A DNA stretch of 58,999 nucleotides from an uncultured Duncaniella sp. (GTDB lineage: Bacteria > Bacteroidota > Bacteroidia > Bacteroidales > Muribaculaceae): assembly GCA_910586665.1 (NCBI GenBank), contig CAJUIX010000021.1:1-58999 (forward strand), given 5' to 3'. Position numbers and translations under genes: made by a program. Within the stretch, counting starts at the first letter, position 1. Every line of letters begins with the position of its first letter. The notes beneath the pieces are model-generated. The model was not told the origin of the DNA, ran no database searches, and saw nothing but the letters and a program-made list of their open reading frames with translations. Shown here one piece after another: positions 1-8,240 of this stretch.

Positions 1-363
1 AACAAACAAATGACATGCCTCATTATGTTAATTAATTTTTAAATCGTACTTAAGATACTAACAATCTATACTAACCCTAAAACTAAAAATTCAATGGAAT
101 ATTGTGTTGAAAACAAGTCTGGCAACCTGTTCTGAAAATAGCGCCTTGAACCTGTTTGCAATGCAAAATTAAGACGAAATCATCATTCTTGCAAGAGTTG
201 TTTTGTTGAATTGAGTAAATATAAACTACAATTCTTATATAAATTATTATATATAAGGATTTTAACATTTAAAAATTAAACACGAAATATAGGATAAATT
301 GAGATAATTCGCGATGTCTCATGAAACAAAACAGTACTTTTTTATAACAATTGCGCCACCTTG
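1..363. other. AT-rich intergenic left edge
   Basis: I see no convincing gene here. A 61-codon minus-strand frame at 83-268 is low complexity, rich in Ile and Tyr codons, and resembles no family I know. The stretch lies downstream of the DUF6377 gene. It holds one plausible outward-facing promoter (164-195). Confidence 0.6.
164..195 (-). promoter_or_regulatory. Putative Bacteroidales promoter reading out of the window
   Basis: On the minus strand TAATTTTG (171-164) matches the TAnnTTTG -7 element. A CTTG (195-192) lies 20 bases upstream, close to the TTTG -33 element. Transcription would start near 157 and run leftwards past base 1. No start codon with a long frame is visible before the edge, so the target is unknown. 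Confidence 0.35.
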
Positions 364-1992
364 TCAGGACACGGATTTGATTTTCATGACCTCCTCTTCA
401 AAGCTGTCGCGTGAGAGTGCGCGATTCTTCAATTTATTGCGATAAGTATAGATTGTATAGACTGAATAATTGAGCATCTGCGCTATCCGCGTGCTCTCCT
501 CAATACCGAGCCTCATGAAGGCTATGATACGCAAGTCGGTATTGAGTTTTTCACCTTCACGGAGGATAATCTGTTCGTCGGGGCGCAGGAGCTTGTTGAC
601 TTCGGACACGAAATTAGGATAGATATGCAGGAAGGCATCATCAAACACATCATAGAACTCCTTTGACTGCTCCTCGATAAATTTTCCCTGCTTCGTCAGC
701 TTCAGAAGATCATCAATCTTACCGTTGGTAATCTTTCGGTTGACCATCTTGTTGAACTGGCTTAGTTTATCCATATATATTGAACAAAGGTTGAGGAACT
801 GTGATATATATACGTCCTTAACGTTGTTCGCCTCCTCAAGGTTGACGGCCATACGGTTCATCTGACGGTTCTTACGGTTCAAAACATAAAGTGTCACTGC
901 AAGCACTATAAGCAGCAGCGCCATAATGAACATTACTATATAGATGCTTCTGTCAGTCTTTAGAATCTCAGCTTTATGCGCGCTTTCAATCAAAGGAAAC
1001 TCTTGGGAAGACTGGAGCACACGCAGAGGCGCATTGCACTCTACCGCTTCCGAAAGGGCGATAGAGAGATATTCATATGCATGATGTATATCATCGTTCA
1101 GATACATTATGCGTCCAAGTTCCTGGAGCGATGACACTTCGAGGGTCGCACCGCGCGTGTCGGCGATAGCGGAGAGTGCGAGATAATATATATAGGCATT
1201 ATGCTCTCCCCTGACCTTTGCTATTTCAGCAAGCAGATGGGCGGCACGGGCATAAAGATTATCCTCCTCAGGAATACGGCGAAGCAGCAGGAGCAGGATG
1301 GCCTTGGCCTTGGTATACTCCTGGTGGTGAAAGAAGTATTCGCCCTGGTTGAGCATATAGCGCGGCGACTCCTCTTCGAGTAGTGAGAGAAGCTTCACCT
1401 GGGCGTCCTGTGATTTCTTCATGTAGGGTTCGTAGACATCGGAATAGTCCTCATAGTATGAGGCTATGTATGAATACATCTGGCGTCCCGCATCATAATA
1501 CTCAATGAGCAGGTCTTCAGGCAACGTCGCCGGATCAATTTTCTCGAACTGCTCCTGAGCCTGGCTCATAAAGGCCTGCAAAGGAAGATAGGTCAGACTC
1601 CTTAGTTCAAACCGTGTCTTAAACGTGTCAAGACCGAGGGAAGAGGCAAGCTTATATCCCTTTGAGTAAAATGTCAGGGCCGAATCTGTATTGAGAGCGT
1701 TGTAACTGTCGCCGAGCCTTAGGAAACATTCGAGGCGGTCGCGCGGATTCATATCCTTGTCCTCCACTTCAAGTTTGAGTGAGTCAATCACAAAGTGGCG
1801 ATGGTCAAGATAGGTGCGACGTTTGGCCAGTTCTTTGTCGAGACGCTTTATTATCTCAGTCACATCAGCTGACTCAATTGAATTGTTGGCAGCCAAAGGC
1901 AGAGAGAATACAAGGACAAGGAACAATGGCAGCAAGGCTGCCAGATATTTACACGTTTCACCGATTGATTTAAAGCAAAATAGTGTTTGCAC
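364..1992 (-). CDS. DUF6377-type membrane-anchored TPR regulator
   Basis: This 542-residue protein has an N-terminal hydrophobic signal or anchor (about residues 17-35), then a roughly 300-residue helical TPR-like region that would lie in the periplasm. A transmembrane helix follows at about 350-370, then a coiled coil rich in N, R and E, and a C-terminal LuxR-like helix-turn-helix (motif IAQMLNYSVYTIYTYRNKLKN). This is the architecture of the Bacteroidetes DUF6377 family, thought to sense envelope or growth signals and bind DNA from the membrane. The start is GTG; no ATG lies before the hydrophobic segment. A TATATTTG sequence at 1999-1992 runs into this GTG, so the true start or promoter is uncertain. 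It is monocistronic on the minus strand, and its ligand cannot be read from sequence. Confidence 0.75.
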   Translation of the reverse strand: MQTLFCFKSIGETCKYLAALLPLFLVLVFSLPLAANNSIESADVTEIIKRLDKELAKRRTYLDHRHFVIDSLKLEVEDKDMNPRDRLECFLRLGDSYNALNTDSALTFYSKGYKLASSLGLDTFKTRFELRSLTYLPLQAFMSQAQEQFEKIDPATLPEDLLIEYYDAGRQMYSYIASYYEDYSDVYEPYMKKSQDAQVKLLSLLEEESPRYMLNQGEYFFHHQEYTKAKAILLLLLRRIPEEDNLYARAAHLLAEIAKVRGEHNAYIYYLALSAIADTRGATLEVSSLQELGRIMYLNDDIHHAYEYLSIALSEAVECNAPLRVLQSSQEFPLIESAHKAEILKTDRSIYIVMFIMALLLIVLAVTLYVLNRKNRQMNRMAVNLEEANNVKDVYISQFLNLCSIYMDKLSQFNKMVNRKITNGKIDDLLKLTKQGKFIEEQSKEFYDVFDDAFLHIYPNFVSEVNKLLRPDEQIILREGEKLNTDLRIIAFMRLGIEESTRIAQMLNYSVYTIYTYRNKLKNRALSRDSFEEEVMKIKSVS

Positions 1993-2060
1993 AAATATAA
2001 GCAGATTTAAGGGAGGGAAGAAAGAGGTAAGACATCGAAGAGAGAGTGAGTGGAAGTGCT

Positions 2061-3245
2061 TTAACGCACTTCCACTTTTAATTTTTCGTATGCACGGTCA
2101 GCCTTTGCGCGGGCCTCCTCGACACTGTCGGCCGTTGCGAGAATCACAGCCATACGGCGATGATCCTTCACTTCCGGCTTACCGAATATGCGCATCTGCA
2201 CCCCCGATTCTTCAAGAACCTTTTCAAGATTACCCATGACGACCTCGCGACTGTTGCCCTCGACAACGACTGCCAGAGAAGCCGACGGACCAAGGAAGCG
2301 GATAGAAGGGACAGGAAGACCTGAAAGAGCCCGTGCATGAAGGGCGAATTCACTCAGGTCCTGAGAAATCATGGTGACCATACCCGTGTCGTGCGGACGA
2401 GGTGACACCTCGCTGAAAATCACATCATCGCCCTTAATGAACAGCTCCACTCCGAAGATGCCGTAACCTCCGAGGGCATCGGTGACCTTGCGGGCAATAT
2501 CCTGAGCTTTCCGCTTAGCTTCGGCGCTCATCGCCTGAGGCTGCCAGGAATATCGGTAGTCACCGTCAATCTGTATATGGCCTATCGGCTCACAGAAACT
2601 CGTTCCGGCTACGGAGCGGACGGTGAGCATGGTAATCTCGTAGTCAAAATCAACAAAGCCTTCGACAATGACTCGTCCGGCTCCGGCACGACCACCCTCC
2701 TGGGCAATCTTCCATGATTTTTCAATGTCTGTCTCGGATTTTATAACGCTTTGGCCGTGGCCGCTGGACGACATGATGGGCTTGACGACGCAGGGGATTC
2801 CAACAGCCCCCACGGCAGCTTTAAACTCCTCAAAGTCAGAAGCGAATCTGTAAGGAGAGGTCATAATGCCGAGTTCTTCCGCTGCGAGTCGGCGTATACC
2901 TTCACGGTTCATCGTGAGGAGTGTGGCTTTGGCTGTCGGGGTGACGTGATAGCCCTTCTCTTCAAGTTCGACGAGGACAGGGGTAGCGATAGCCTCCACT
3001 TCGGGAATTATGCTGTCTGGCTTCTCTTCGACAATCGCATCCCTGAGAGCCTCGGGGTCGAGCATGTTGAACACACGGCAGCTATCGGCAACATGCATTG
3101 CTGGCGCGTTGGCATACTTGTCGCAGGCGACGACCTCTATGCCCATGCGCTGAAGCTCGATTGCGACTTCCTTTCCTAACTCTCCACTGCCGAGAAGCAT
3201 GGCTTTGCGCCCGCTCCCGGTCCATTTACTTCCTATTTTTGCCAT
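2061..3245 (-). CDS. purT: Formate-dependent GAR transformylase PurT
   Basis: PurT makes formyl-GAR from GAR, formate and ATP in purine synthesis, replacing the folate-dependent PurN step. The 394-residue length is normal. Visible features are the N-terminal GSGELGKE loop (about 19-26), the ATP-grasp lysine and glycine-rich loop VKPIMSSSGHGQ (about 154-165), and the C-terminal metal and phosphate motif EVSPRPHDTG (about residue 280). The ATG start lies 50 bases below a minus-strand TATTTTTG -7 element at 3302-3295. It is alone between the DUF6377 gene and the divergent tpiA. A purM-type AIR synthase lies far downstream at 46.7 kb, so the purine genes in this window are not clustered. Confidence 0.93.
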   Translation of the reverse strand: MAKIGSKWTGSGRKAMLLGSGELGKEVAIELQRMGIEVVACDKYANAPAMHVADSCRVFNMLDPEALRDAIVEEKPDSIIPEVEAIATPVLVELEEKGYHVTPTAKATLLTMNREGIRRLAAEELGIMTSPYRFASDFEEFKAAVGAVGIPCVVKPIMSSSGHGQSVIKSETDIEKSWKIAQEGGRAGAGRVIVEGFVDFDYEITMLTVRSVAGTSFCEPIGHIQIDGDYRYSWQPQAMSAEAKRKAQDIARKVTDALGGYGIFGVELFIKGDDVIFSEVSPRPHDTGMVTMISQDLSEFALHARALSGLPVPSIRFLGPSASLAVVVEGNSREVVMGNLEKVLEESGVQMRIFGKPEVKDHRRMAVILATADSVEEARAKADRAYEKLKVEVR

Positions 3246-3294
3246 TTGACGATTATTAAAATGCTTGGTTTATTATGCGGACTAATTCAAGTTG

Positions 3295-3302
3295 CAAAAA
3301 TA
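3295..3302 (-). promoter_or_regulatory. purT -7 element
   Basis: TATTTTTG on the minus strand fits TAnnTTTG and lies 50 bases before the purT ATG. No good -33 TTTG is seen at the usual 19-21 base spacing, so the promoter is moderate. Confidence 0.4.
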
Positions 3303-3458
3303 GGGAAAATTTTTCAATGCTAAAAGCAGCGCAAATAAAACTGCGGCTCAATTTTTTCATGAATTGACAATCAGCCCTCATGATTTGTGCCGAAATGGGG
3401 ACAAAATTGTCACAAAGAGCCAAAACTCCGCCGCGCCGCAGGATTATATGGCCTATTG

Positions 3459-3490
3459 GTTGAATAATTCGTCAGAAATAGCTAATTTTG
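3459..3490 (+). promoter_or_regulatory. tpiA operon promoter
   Basis: GTTG (3459-3462), 20 bases, then TAATTTTG (3483-3490) match the Bacteroidetes -33/-7 consensus well. The predicted start near 3497 leaves a leader of about 30 bases before tpiA. Confidence 0.65.
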
Positions 3491-3525
3491 TCCTGAATTT
3501 TCAAAACCACATTAATTAAGGTAAA

Positions 3526-4281
3526 ATGAGAAAGAATATCGTAGCAGGCAACTGGAAGATGAACACCACGCTGCCCGAAGGCATCAAGCTCGCCGAAGAG
3601 GTGAACTCAGCTCTCAAGGATGCCAATCCCAAGTGTGACGTCGTTATCTGTGTTCCTTTCACACATCTTGCTTCAATCAACAATGTAATCGACAAGGATA
3701 AGCTCGGTCTCGGTGCTGAAAACTGTGCCGACCACCGTTCTGGAGCCTACACCGGCGAGGTTTCAGCTCCTATGGTTGCTTCGACAGGTGCCACCTATGT
3801 AATCCTCGGTCACTCTGAGCGCCGTCAGTATTACAACGAGACTTCAGAGACTCTCCGCGAAAAGGTTCGACTCGCTCTTGACAACGGACTCACCCCCATA
3901 TTCTGCATCGGCGAAGTCCTCGAGCAGCGTGAAAACGGCAGCTACTTCGACGTAGTGAAAGCCCAGCTCGAAGAGGGTCTTTTCAACCTCGATGCAGCCG
4001 AATTCGGCAAAATCATCATTGCTTACGAACCCGTCTGGGCTATCGGCACAGGCAAGACTGCTACTGACGACCAGGCTCAGGAAATCCACGAATTCATCCG
4101 CAAGACTATTGCCGACAAGTATGGCAAAGAAGTGGCTGAAGATACTTCTATCCTCTATGGTGGCAGCTGCAAGCCCTCAAATGCCGCACAGCTTTTCGCC
4201 AAGCCCGACGTAGACGGCGGTCTCATCGGTGGCGCAGCTCTCGAGGCAGCATCATTCATGGGTATAGTCAACGCTTTTTAA
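3526..4281 (+). CDS. tpiA: Triosephosphate isomerase
   Basis: TpiA interconverts dihydroxyacetone phosphate and glyceraldehyde 3-phosphate in glycolysis and gluconeogenesis. The 251-residue length is typical. All catalytic signatures are present: NWKMN with Lys11, GHSERR with the catalytic His near residue 95, AYEPVWAIGTG with the catalytic Glu near residue 168, and the phosphate-binding YGGSCKPSN and LIGGAAL motifs. It heads a plus-strand group with a SPOR protein and folE. A strong promoter precedes it and a GC-rich hairpin follows it, so the downstream genes may be partly uncoupled. Confidence 0.98.
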   Translation: MRKNIVAGNWKMNTTLPEGIKLAEEVNSALKDANPKCDVVICVPFTHLASINNVIDKDKLGLGAENCADHRSGAYTGEVSAPMVASTGATYVILGHSERRQYYNETSETLREKVRLALDNGLTPIFCIGEVLEQRENGSYFDVVKAQLEEGLFNLDAAEFGKIIIAYEPVWAIGTGKTATDDQAQEIHEFIRKTIADKYGKEVAEDTSILYGGSCKPSNAAQLFAKPDVDGGLIGGAALEAASFMGIVNAF

Positions 4282-4314
4282 TTTCAGGCGTTACTGAATA
4301 ACCAGATTTCAAAT

Positions 4315-4357
4315 CCCGCGCGGCCTGGCTTGGCAGCAACAGACCCGACCGCGCGGG
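4315..4357 (+). terminator. GC-rich hairpin after tpiA
   Basis: A 9-base perfect inverted repeat (CCCGCGCGG / CCGCGCGGG) with a 25-base loop lies 34 bases after the tpiA stop and is followed by CTCTTTC. It has no long T tract, so it may attenuate rather than fully stop transcription. Confidence 0.5.
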
Positions 4358-4418
4358 CTCTTTCGCCTCCCACCCCATTGGCCATTATATATTCTACCGA
4401 CCTCTTCAACTTCACCGC

Positions 4419-4898
4419 ATGAAACCAACCGTAATACTATCGCTGCTCCTTGCCGGCACAAGTGCCACGATTCAGGCCGAAACTGAAATCGTGACCATTG
4501 TCGACCACATTACGAGCGGAAACTCCAACATTGTCACGCAACCTGACGAAATGCTCAAACGGCTTCTGCCGGTCGAGTCGCCCGTCGAGGAGGAAGTCAA
4601 AGAGGAGCCCGTGCGCCCGGTCAACGGCCGCATGGCAGGCTATCGAGTGCAGGTGTTCAGTGACAACAATGCCCGCACAGCCAAAAATGAAGCTCGGTCG
4701 AAGCAGAGGGTCATATCGTCACGCTTCCCGAAATACCAAACATACGTCATGTACACCTCCCCCTACTGGCGCCTGAAAGTAGGTGACTTCAGAACCCAGC
4801 AGGAGGCAAACGCTGCAGCTGACGAATTGCGCAAAGCCTTCCCCTCTTATAGCAAGGAAATCAGAGTTGTCCGTGACCGTGTTAACATCCACGAATAA
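4419..4898 (+). CDS. Secreted SPOR-domain protein
   Basis: This 159-residue protein has a short signal peptide (about 1-20, ending near IQAE). A linker rich in E, V and P follows, then a C-terminal SPOR domain (about residues 72-153) with the pattern YRVQVFSDNNARTAKNEA and YWRLKVGDF. SPOR domains bind denuded peptidoglycan glycans, often at division sites, so a periplasmic cell-wall-binding role is likely. It sits between tpiA and folE; I recall this tpiA-SPOR-folE order from other Bacteroidales, with no obvious functional tie. The exact partner is not evident. Confidence 0.85.
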   Translation: MKPTVILSLLLAGTSATIQAETEIVTIVDHITSGNSNIVTQPDEMLKRLLPVESPVEEEVKEEPVRPVNGRMAGYRVQVFSDNNARTAKNEARSKQRVISSRFPKYQTYVMYTSPYWRLKVGDFRTQQEANAAADELRKAFPSYSKEIRVVRDRVNIHE

Positions 4899-4930
4899 TC
4901 ATTACGGTCAAACACCGCGACTTAATATAG

Positions 4931-5515
4931 ATGAATATCGTGACAGAGATTAGCGACGAAACCATTAAAGAAATAGCCGGGCACTATGAGGCTATCATGA
5001 AGCTGCTCGGCGAGGATGTCACACGCGAAGGATTGAAAAAGACCCCGATGCGCGCGGCCAAGGCTATCGTGTATGCCACCCGTGGCTACCGTCAGGATCC
5101 CGACAAACTCATCAACGAAGCAATCTTCACTCATGAGGGTTCGAGAATGGTCATAGTCAAGGATATTGAATTCTACTCTCTTTGCGAGCACCATATCCTG
5201 CCATTCTTCGGAAAAGTATCGGTCGGCTATATACCTAACGGCAAGACTATAGGGCTGAGCAAGCTGGCAAGGCTCGTCGACCTCTATGCGCGACGCCTAC
5301 AGGTGCAGGAGCGTATGACCGCGCAGATATGCAAAATAGTAATGGAAAAGCTCGATGCAAAGGGTGTGATAGTCGTATGCAAAGGTGAACATCTCTGCAT
5401 GAAGATGCGCGGCGTCGAGAAGCAGGAATCAGCCACGACGACAGTCGAGACGGCAGGCGTATTCAACGAATCGGAAGCTCTGTATGATGAATTCTTTAGA
5501 GCACTCTCCTATTAA
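4931..5515 (+). CDS. folE: GTP cyclohydrolase I (FolE type)
   Basis: FolE converts GTP to 7,8-dihydroneopterin triphosphate, the first step of folate synthesis. The 194-residue length is usual. The zinc site is visible as SLCEHH (about residues 83-88) and the later cysteine in GEHLCMKMRGV. The substrate loop GKVSVGYIPNGK and the C-terminal MRGVEKQES motif are also intact. It starts 32 bases after the SPOR gene and is the last gene of the group, converging on the minus-strand LuxR-type regulator. Confidence 0.97.
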   Translation: MNIVTEISDETIKEIAGHYEAIMKLLGEDVTREGLKKTPMRAAKAIVYATRGYRQDPDKLINEAIFTHEGSRMVIVKDIEFYSLCEHHILPFFGKVSVGYIPNGKTIGLSKLARLVDLYARRLQVQERMTAQICKIVMEKLDAKGVIVVCKGEHLCMKMRGVEKQESATTTVETAGVFNESEALYDEFFRALSY

Positions 5516-5577
5516 TCAGAAAACAATTACACCTATTATTTATCAGGATATTTATCAGGCATATTGAATGTCGGGGC

Positions 5578-6174
5578 TCAAAGCCGGCTCATGTCCGACT
5601 TGATATCCTCCAATTTTACAAGATTTGACACAATCGCATAGATTGTAAGGCCTGCCGGGGTATGGATATGAAGCTTGGCCGCTATATTGCGTCGATGAGT
5701 CATGACTGTATTGACCGACACATTCATCTCAGCGGCTATTTCCTTATTTGACAGTCCTTTCACTATACCTATGACTACCTCTTTCTCGCGTGGGCTCAAA
5801 TCCTTAGACTTGTAATCATCGTCATCAGGCGCAATGTGCCTTTTTAGGAGATCAGCCACCACATCCGAAGAGTCGTAGACTGAAAAACTGTCGTCGAACC
5901 ATTTTAATCTACTCTTCGGCATCTGTGTGGTCAGAATTGCGACAAGTTTCAAAGGCATGGAGGACGAACTTTTCAGCATAGCCCAGTCAGCATCAGACAC
6001 GGCAGGATCTGCAATCAGGACGGATGGGCGCAACCGGGCAAGCTCCTCAATATAGTCCGACTCGGCAATCTCGACAACCGAGCATGGCACATCGTTGATG
6101 TTGCGCAGCAGGGTCATAAGGCCGGCTCTCAGAATCGGTGATTGCAGCATCAGGGCTATAGTGGTGTGTCGCAT
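5578..6174 (-). CDS. LuxR/NarL-type regulator with a degenerate receiver
   Basis: This 198-residue protein has an N-terminal CheY-like fold (about 1-120) and a clear C-terminal GerE/LuxR helix-turn-helix (about 128-185; LSPREKEVVIGIVKGLSNKE and VSVNTVMTHRRN). The receiver is degenerate. The acidic pair normally at the end of strand 1 is replaced (IALMLQSPI), though an Asp remains at the usual phosphoacceptor place (VLIADPA). It therefore probably does not respond to a standard histidine kinase. It starts 7 bases after the hemerythrin-like gene and is surely cotranscribed with it, suggesting the two work as a sensor-regulator pair. Confidence 0.8.
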   Translation of the reverse strand: MRHTTIALMLQSPILRAGLMTLLRNINDVPCSVVEIAESDYIEELARLRPSVLIADPAVSDADWAMLKSSSSMPLKLVAILTTQMPKSRLKWFDDSFSVYDSSDVVADLLKRHIAPDDDDYKSKDLSPREKEVVIGIVKGLSNKEIAAEMNVSVNTVMTHRRNIAAKLHIHTPAGLTIYAIVSNLVKLEDIKSDMSRL

Positions 6175-6181
6175 GATTGTA

Positions 6182-6874
6182 TCATTTACGGACTTTACAT
6201 CCCTCCATTTTAGATATTAACGGTATGAGAATATCATTTTCAATCACCGTGTGCGACTTTAAATCTTCTTCACAATTACAGATGTCGGCAAGAGCGTCAT
6301 ACATCCTGAACGGCTTCTTGGTAAAGTAATACCTCAGAATGATGTTCTTCAACTCCGACAGCTTTTCCTCAATCTCATCATCGTGCTGACGACGGAACAT
6401 ATCAATATTATAGTCGCTCGGACGCCCTTCGGACAGATTGCGGATATATGGGAAGACCACTTCCTCCTCGTATGCAAAATGTTTTTTCACAAGCGAGGTG
6501 TAGTCATCAAAGAATCGGATTATGATAGGGTTTATATCCTCATGCTGCTCGTCAAGGGCCGCAATAAGGTTGGTGCGTATGTGCGGAAGCTTGTAGGACA
6601 GGTAATAGTCGTGTGAATTATGGAGGAAGCCGACTATGTCCGACGGTCTGACGCGCCCCATTGACCTTTCATCAATCTCTCCCGACAGGAGGAAGTTGAT
6701 TATCAGCAGGAAAGCGTCAGCATTTATCCCGCACTCCGCACACAGCTCGGATATGGTCTTTTGGCCAAATCCGAGCGGTAGGGAGAAACGGCTAAGAACA
6801 GTGAGGACGTTATAATCGTAATCAATAAGGTCTACAACGCTGTCCTTGGCGGAAAAGAGTCTGTTGATTTTCAC
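6182..6874 (-). CDS. RIC/ScdA-like hemerythrin di-iron protein
   Basis: The N-terminal region (VVDLIDYDYNVL... LGFGQKTISELC) resembles the ScdA_N domain of YtfE/ScdA iron-centre repair proteins, but the usual Cys-Cys pair is missing. The rest is a hemerythrin-like four-helix bundle with candidate iron ligands: HDYYLSYKLPH, HFAYEEE (HxxxE), RRQHDDE and HTVIEND (HxxxxD). A role in sensing or repairing damage by oxygen, NO or peroxide is likely. I choose the GTG at 6874 (about 230 residues). The frame stays open to an ATG at 6949, but that would overlap the DUF5606 gene by 47 bases with a basic extension lacking family resemblance. It is followed within 7 bases by the LuxR-type gene. Confidence 0.75.
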   Translation of the reverse strand: MKINRLFSAKDSVVDLIDYDYNVLTVLSRFSLPLGFGQKTISELCAECGINADAFLLIINFLLSGEIDERSMGRVRPSDIVGFLHNSHDYYLSYKLPHIRTNLIAALDEQHEDINPIIIRFFDDYTSLVKKHFAYEEEVVFPYIRNLSEGRPSDYNIDMFRRQHDDEIEEKLSELKNIILRYYFTKKPFRMYDALADICNCEEDLKSHTVIENDILIPLISKMEGCKVRK

Positions 6875-6902
6875 GGGACGCCGTAAAATTCTTGATTCTA
6901 AT

Positions 6903-7328
6903 TTATGCTTTTTCCTCGCTTTCAGGAGTTTCATCCTCCTTTGTCGCAAAATCGGTCATGCCGGCCTCGACAAGCTGGTTGTACCACGAAAGGAGCTTCT
7001 TTATGTCGGAGACATAGACCTTCTCACGGTCAAAGTCGGGAAGTATCTCGCCAAAATATTCCTTGATTGCGGCATCGTCACCGATAGCCTTGACGTCGAC
7101 GGGCTTACCGTCGTTTTTAGCCTTGACGCTTTCGAGCACGTCGGACAGGGGCACGTCATCGTCAACGGTATACATCGTGATGTCACCAAGAGAAATCACC
7201 TTGTCATGGGCATAAGCGGGAGTGCGTTTGCCGGTAGCGATTGACTCTACAATCAGCATGTTTTTTCCACGGTTGACGAGTTTAAACAGCCCGGGACGGC
7301 CTGATATTGAAAGAATAGTCTTAAGCAT
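6903..7328 (-). CDS. DUF5606 family protein
   Basis: This 141-residue protein begins with MLKTILSISGRPGLFKLV and has a mid-region built around GKRTPAYAHDKVISLGDI, as in the Bacteroidetes DUF5606 family. It has no signal peptide or membrane segment and ends in an acidic tail rich in E. Biochemical function is unknown. It has a near-consensus promoter (7369-7399) and heads the minus-strand group that continues with the hemerythrin-like protein and the LuxR-type regulator. Confidence 0.85.
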   Translation of the reverse strand: MLKTILSISGRPGLFKLVNRGKNMLIVESIATGKRTPAYAHDKVISLGDITMYTVDDDVPLSDVLESVKAKNDGKPVDVKAIGDDAAIKEYFGEILPDFDREKVYVSDIKKLLSWYNQLVEAGMTDFATKEDETPESEEKA

Positions 7329-7368
7329 GGTTGGTTGAAATAAATTTAAGAATTTGTTTTGCTTCCTG

Positions 7369-7399
7369 CAAAGTTACAAAATTTAGCCTATGCCACAAA
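7369..7399 (-). promoter_or_regulatory. Promoter of the DUF5606-hemerythrin-LuxR group
   Basis: On the minus strand TTTG (7399-7396), 19 bases, then TAACTTTG (7376-7369) match both elements of the Bacteroidetes consensus exactly. The predicted start is about 35 bases before the DUF5606 ATG. It is one of the best promoter matches in the window. Confidence 0.7.
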
Positions 7400-7404
7400 A
7401 TTTT

Positions 7405-8154
7405 TCATTTTTGCCCGGCATCGGCCCCCTCCTTCGCCCCGGTTTCGGTCGACGGCTGCGAATCAGGGACGGACGCTGACTGGTTGGCATAGTTGTTAGT
7501 CAGGAAGACAGTGAACACAGGAAAGAATATAAGCCCTAAGGCCGACAGTACCACTCCGAGCGCCATGCCGGTGGGTGTCATCGCATGAATCGAGCATCCG
7601 GCTGTGGTCAGGCTCATGATTGACCATTGCAGCGCCGACCAGTAATCCGGCACGAGGGGATTTGTCCCGTGTTCGGAGACAAAGAATGTCAGCGAACAGA
7701 AGTAGACGGCCACTATCAGCACAATCATATAGGTCATAAGCATATTTTTGACCCAGCGCGAGGATGCCGTGACTCCTGTGACTATGGTAAAGACGTATGC
7801 CGCACGAATCATAGGGATGAACCTTAGGCAATACTGCACTTGCGAACCTACTTCAATATGGAAATGATGTATGATGTTGAGATATGGAATCGAGACGAGC
7901 AGAAACACAATGTGCTTGCTCAGGTATCTCAAGTGTTTCGGATAAAAGCACATCTCCAACAGCACATCTGCAATAAAAAACAAGCAGCACCAGAACTGCA
8001 CACGCAGATAGTCCTCGTCGGCAAGAAAGGATATGTTGGCAAGGGTGTCGAGAGTGATGAGTGTAATCATCAACATCGACAAGGCAATCACACCGAGGTG
8101 CATCACCTTCATAATCTTTTGTCGGGTCTTGCTCAGTTGGACCGTGGTTTGCAT
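7405..8154 (-). CDS. Voltage-gated-like ion channel with altered filter
   Basis: This 249-residue membrane protein has the layout of a bacterial six-helix cation channel: S1 near 18-38, S2 near 52-70, S3 near 80-95, an S4-like segment with spaced arginines (RFIPMIRAAYVF), S5 near 140-160, a pore helix and S6. The pore loop reads SLTTAGCSIHAMTPTG where potassium channels have TTVGYGD, so the GYG filter is replaced by GCS. Related Bacteroides proteins, as I recall them, also carry GC-containing filters, so this may be a family trait and not damage. Ion selectivity cannot be predicted. It lies between MATE and DUF5606 genes with no clear functional link. Confidence 0.75.
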   Translation of the reverse strand: MQTTVQLSKTRQKIMKVMHLGVIALSMLMITLITLDTLANISFLADEDYLRVQFWCCLFFIADVLLEMCFYPKHLRYLSKHIVFLLVSIPYLNIIHHFHIEVGSQVQYCLRFIPMIRAAYVFTIVTGVTASSRWVKNMLMTYMIVLIVAVYFCSLTFFVSEHGTNPLVPDYWSALQWSIMSLTTAGCSIHAMTPTGMALGVVLSALGLIFFPVFTVFLTNNYANQSASVPDSQPSTETGAKEGADAGQK

Positions 8155-8240
8155 AATGAGGCTTGATTTGGCAGTCGTTATATTTATTTAACAATTAACG
8201 GCTGCTTTTGTTGCCTCTATCCATGCGATATGGCTCAGTC

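Noticed and set aside
83..268. 61-codon frame in the left intergenic region
   Set aside because: Low-complexity Ile/Tyr-rich sequence in AT-rich DNA; a promoter-like site runs through it.
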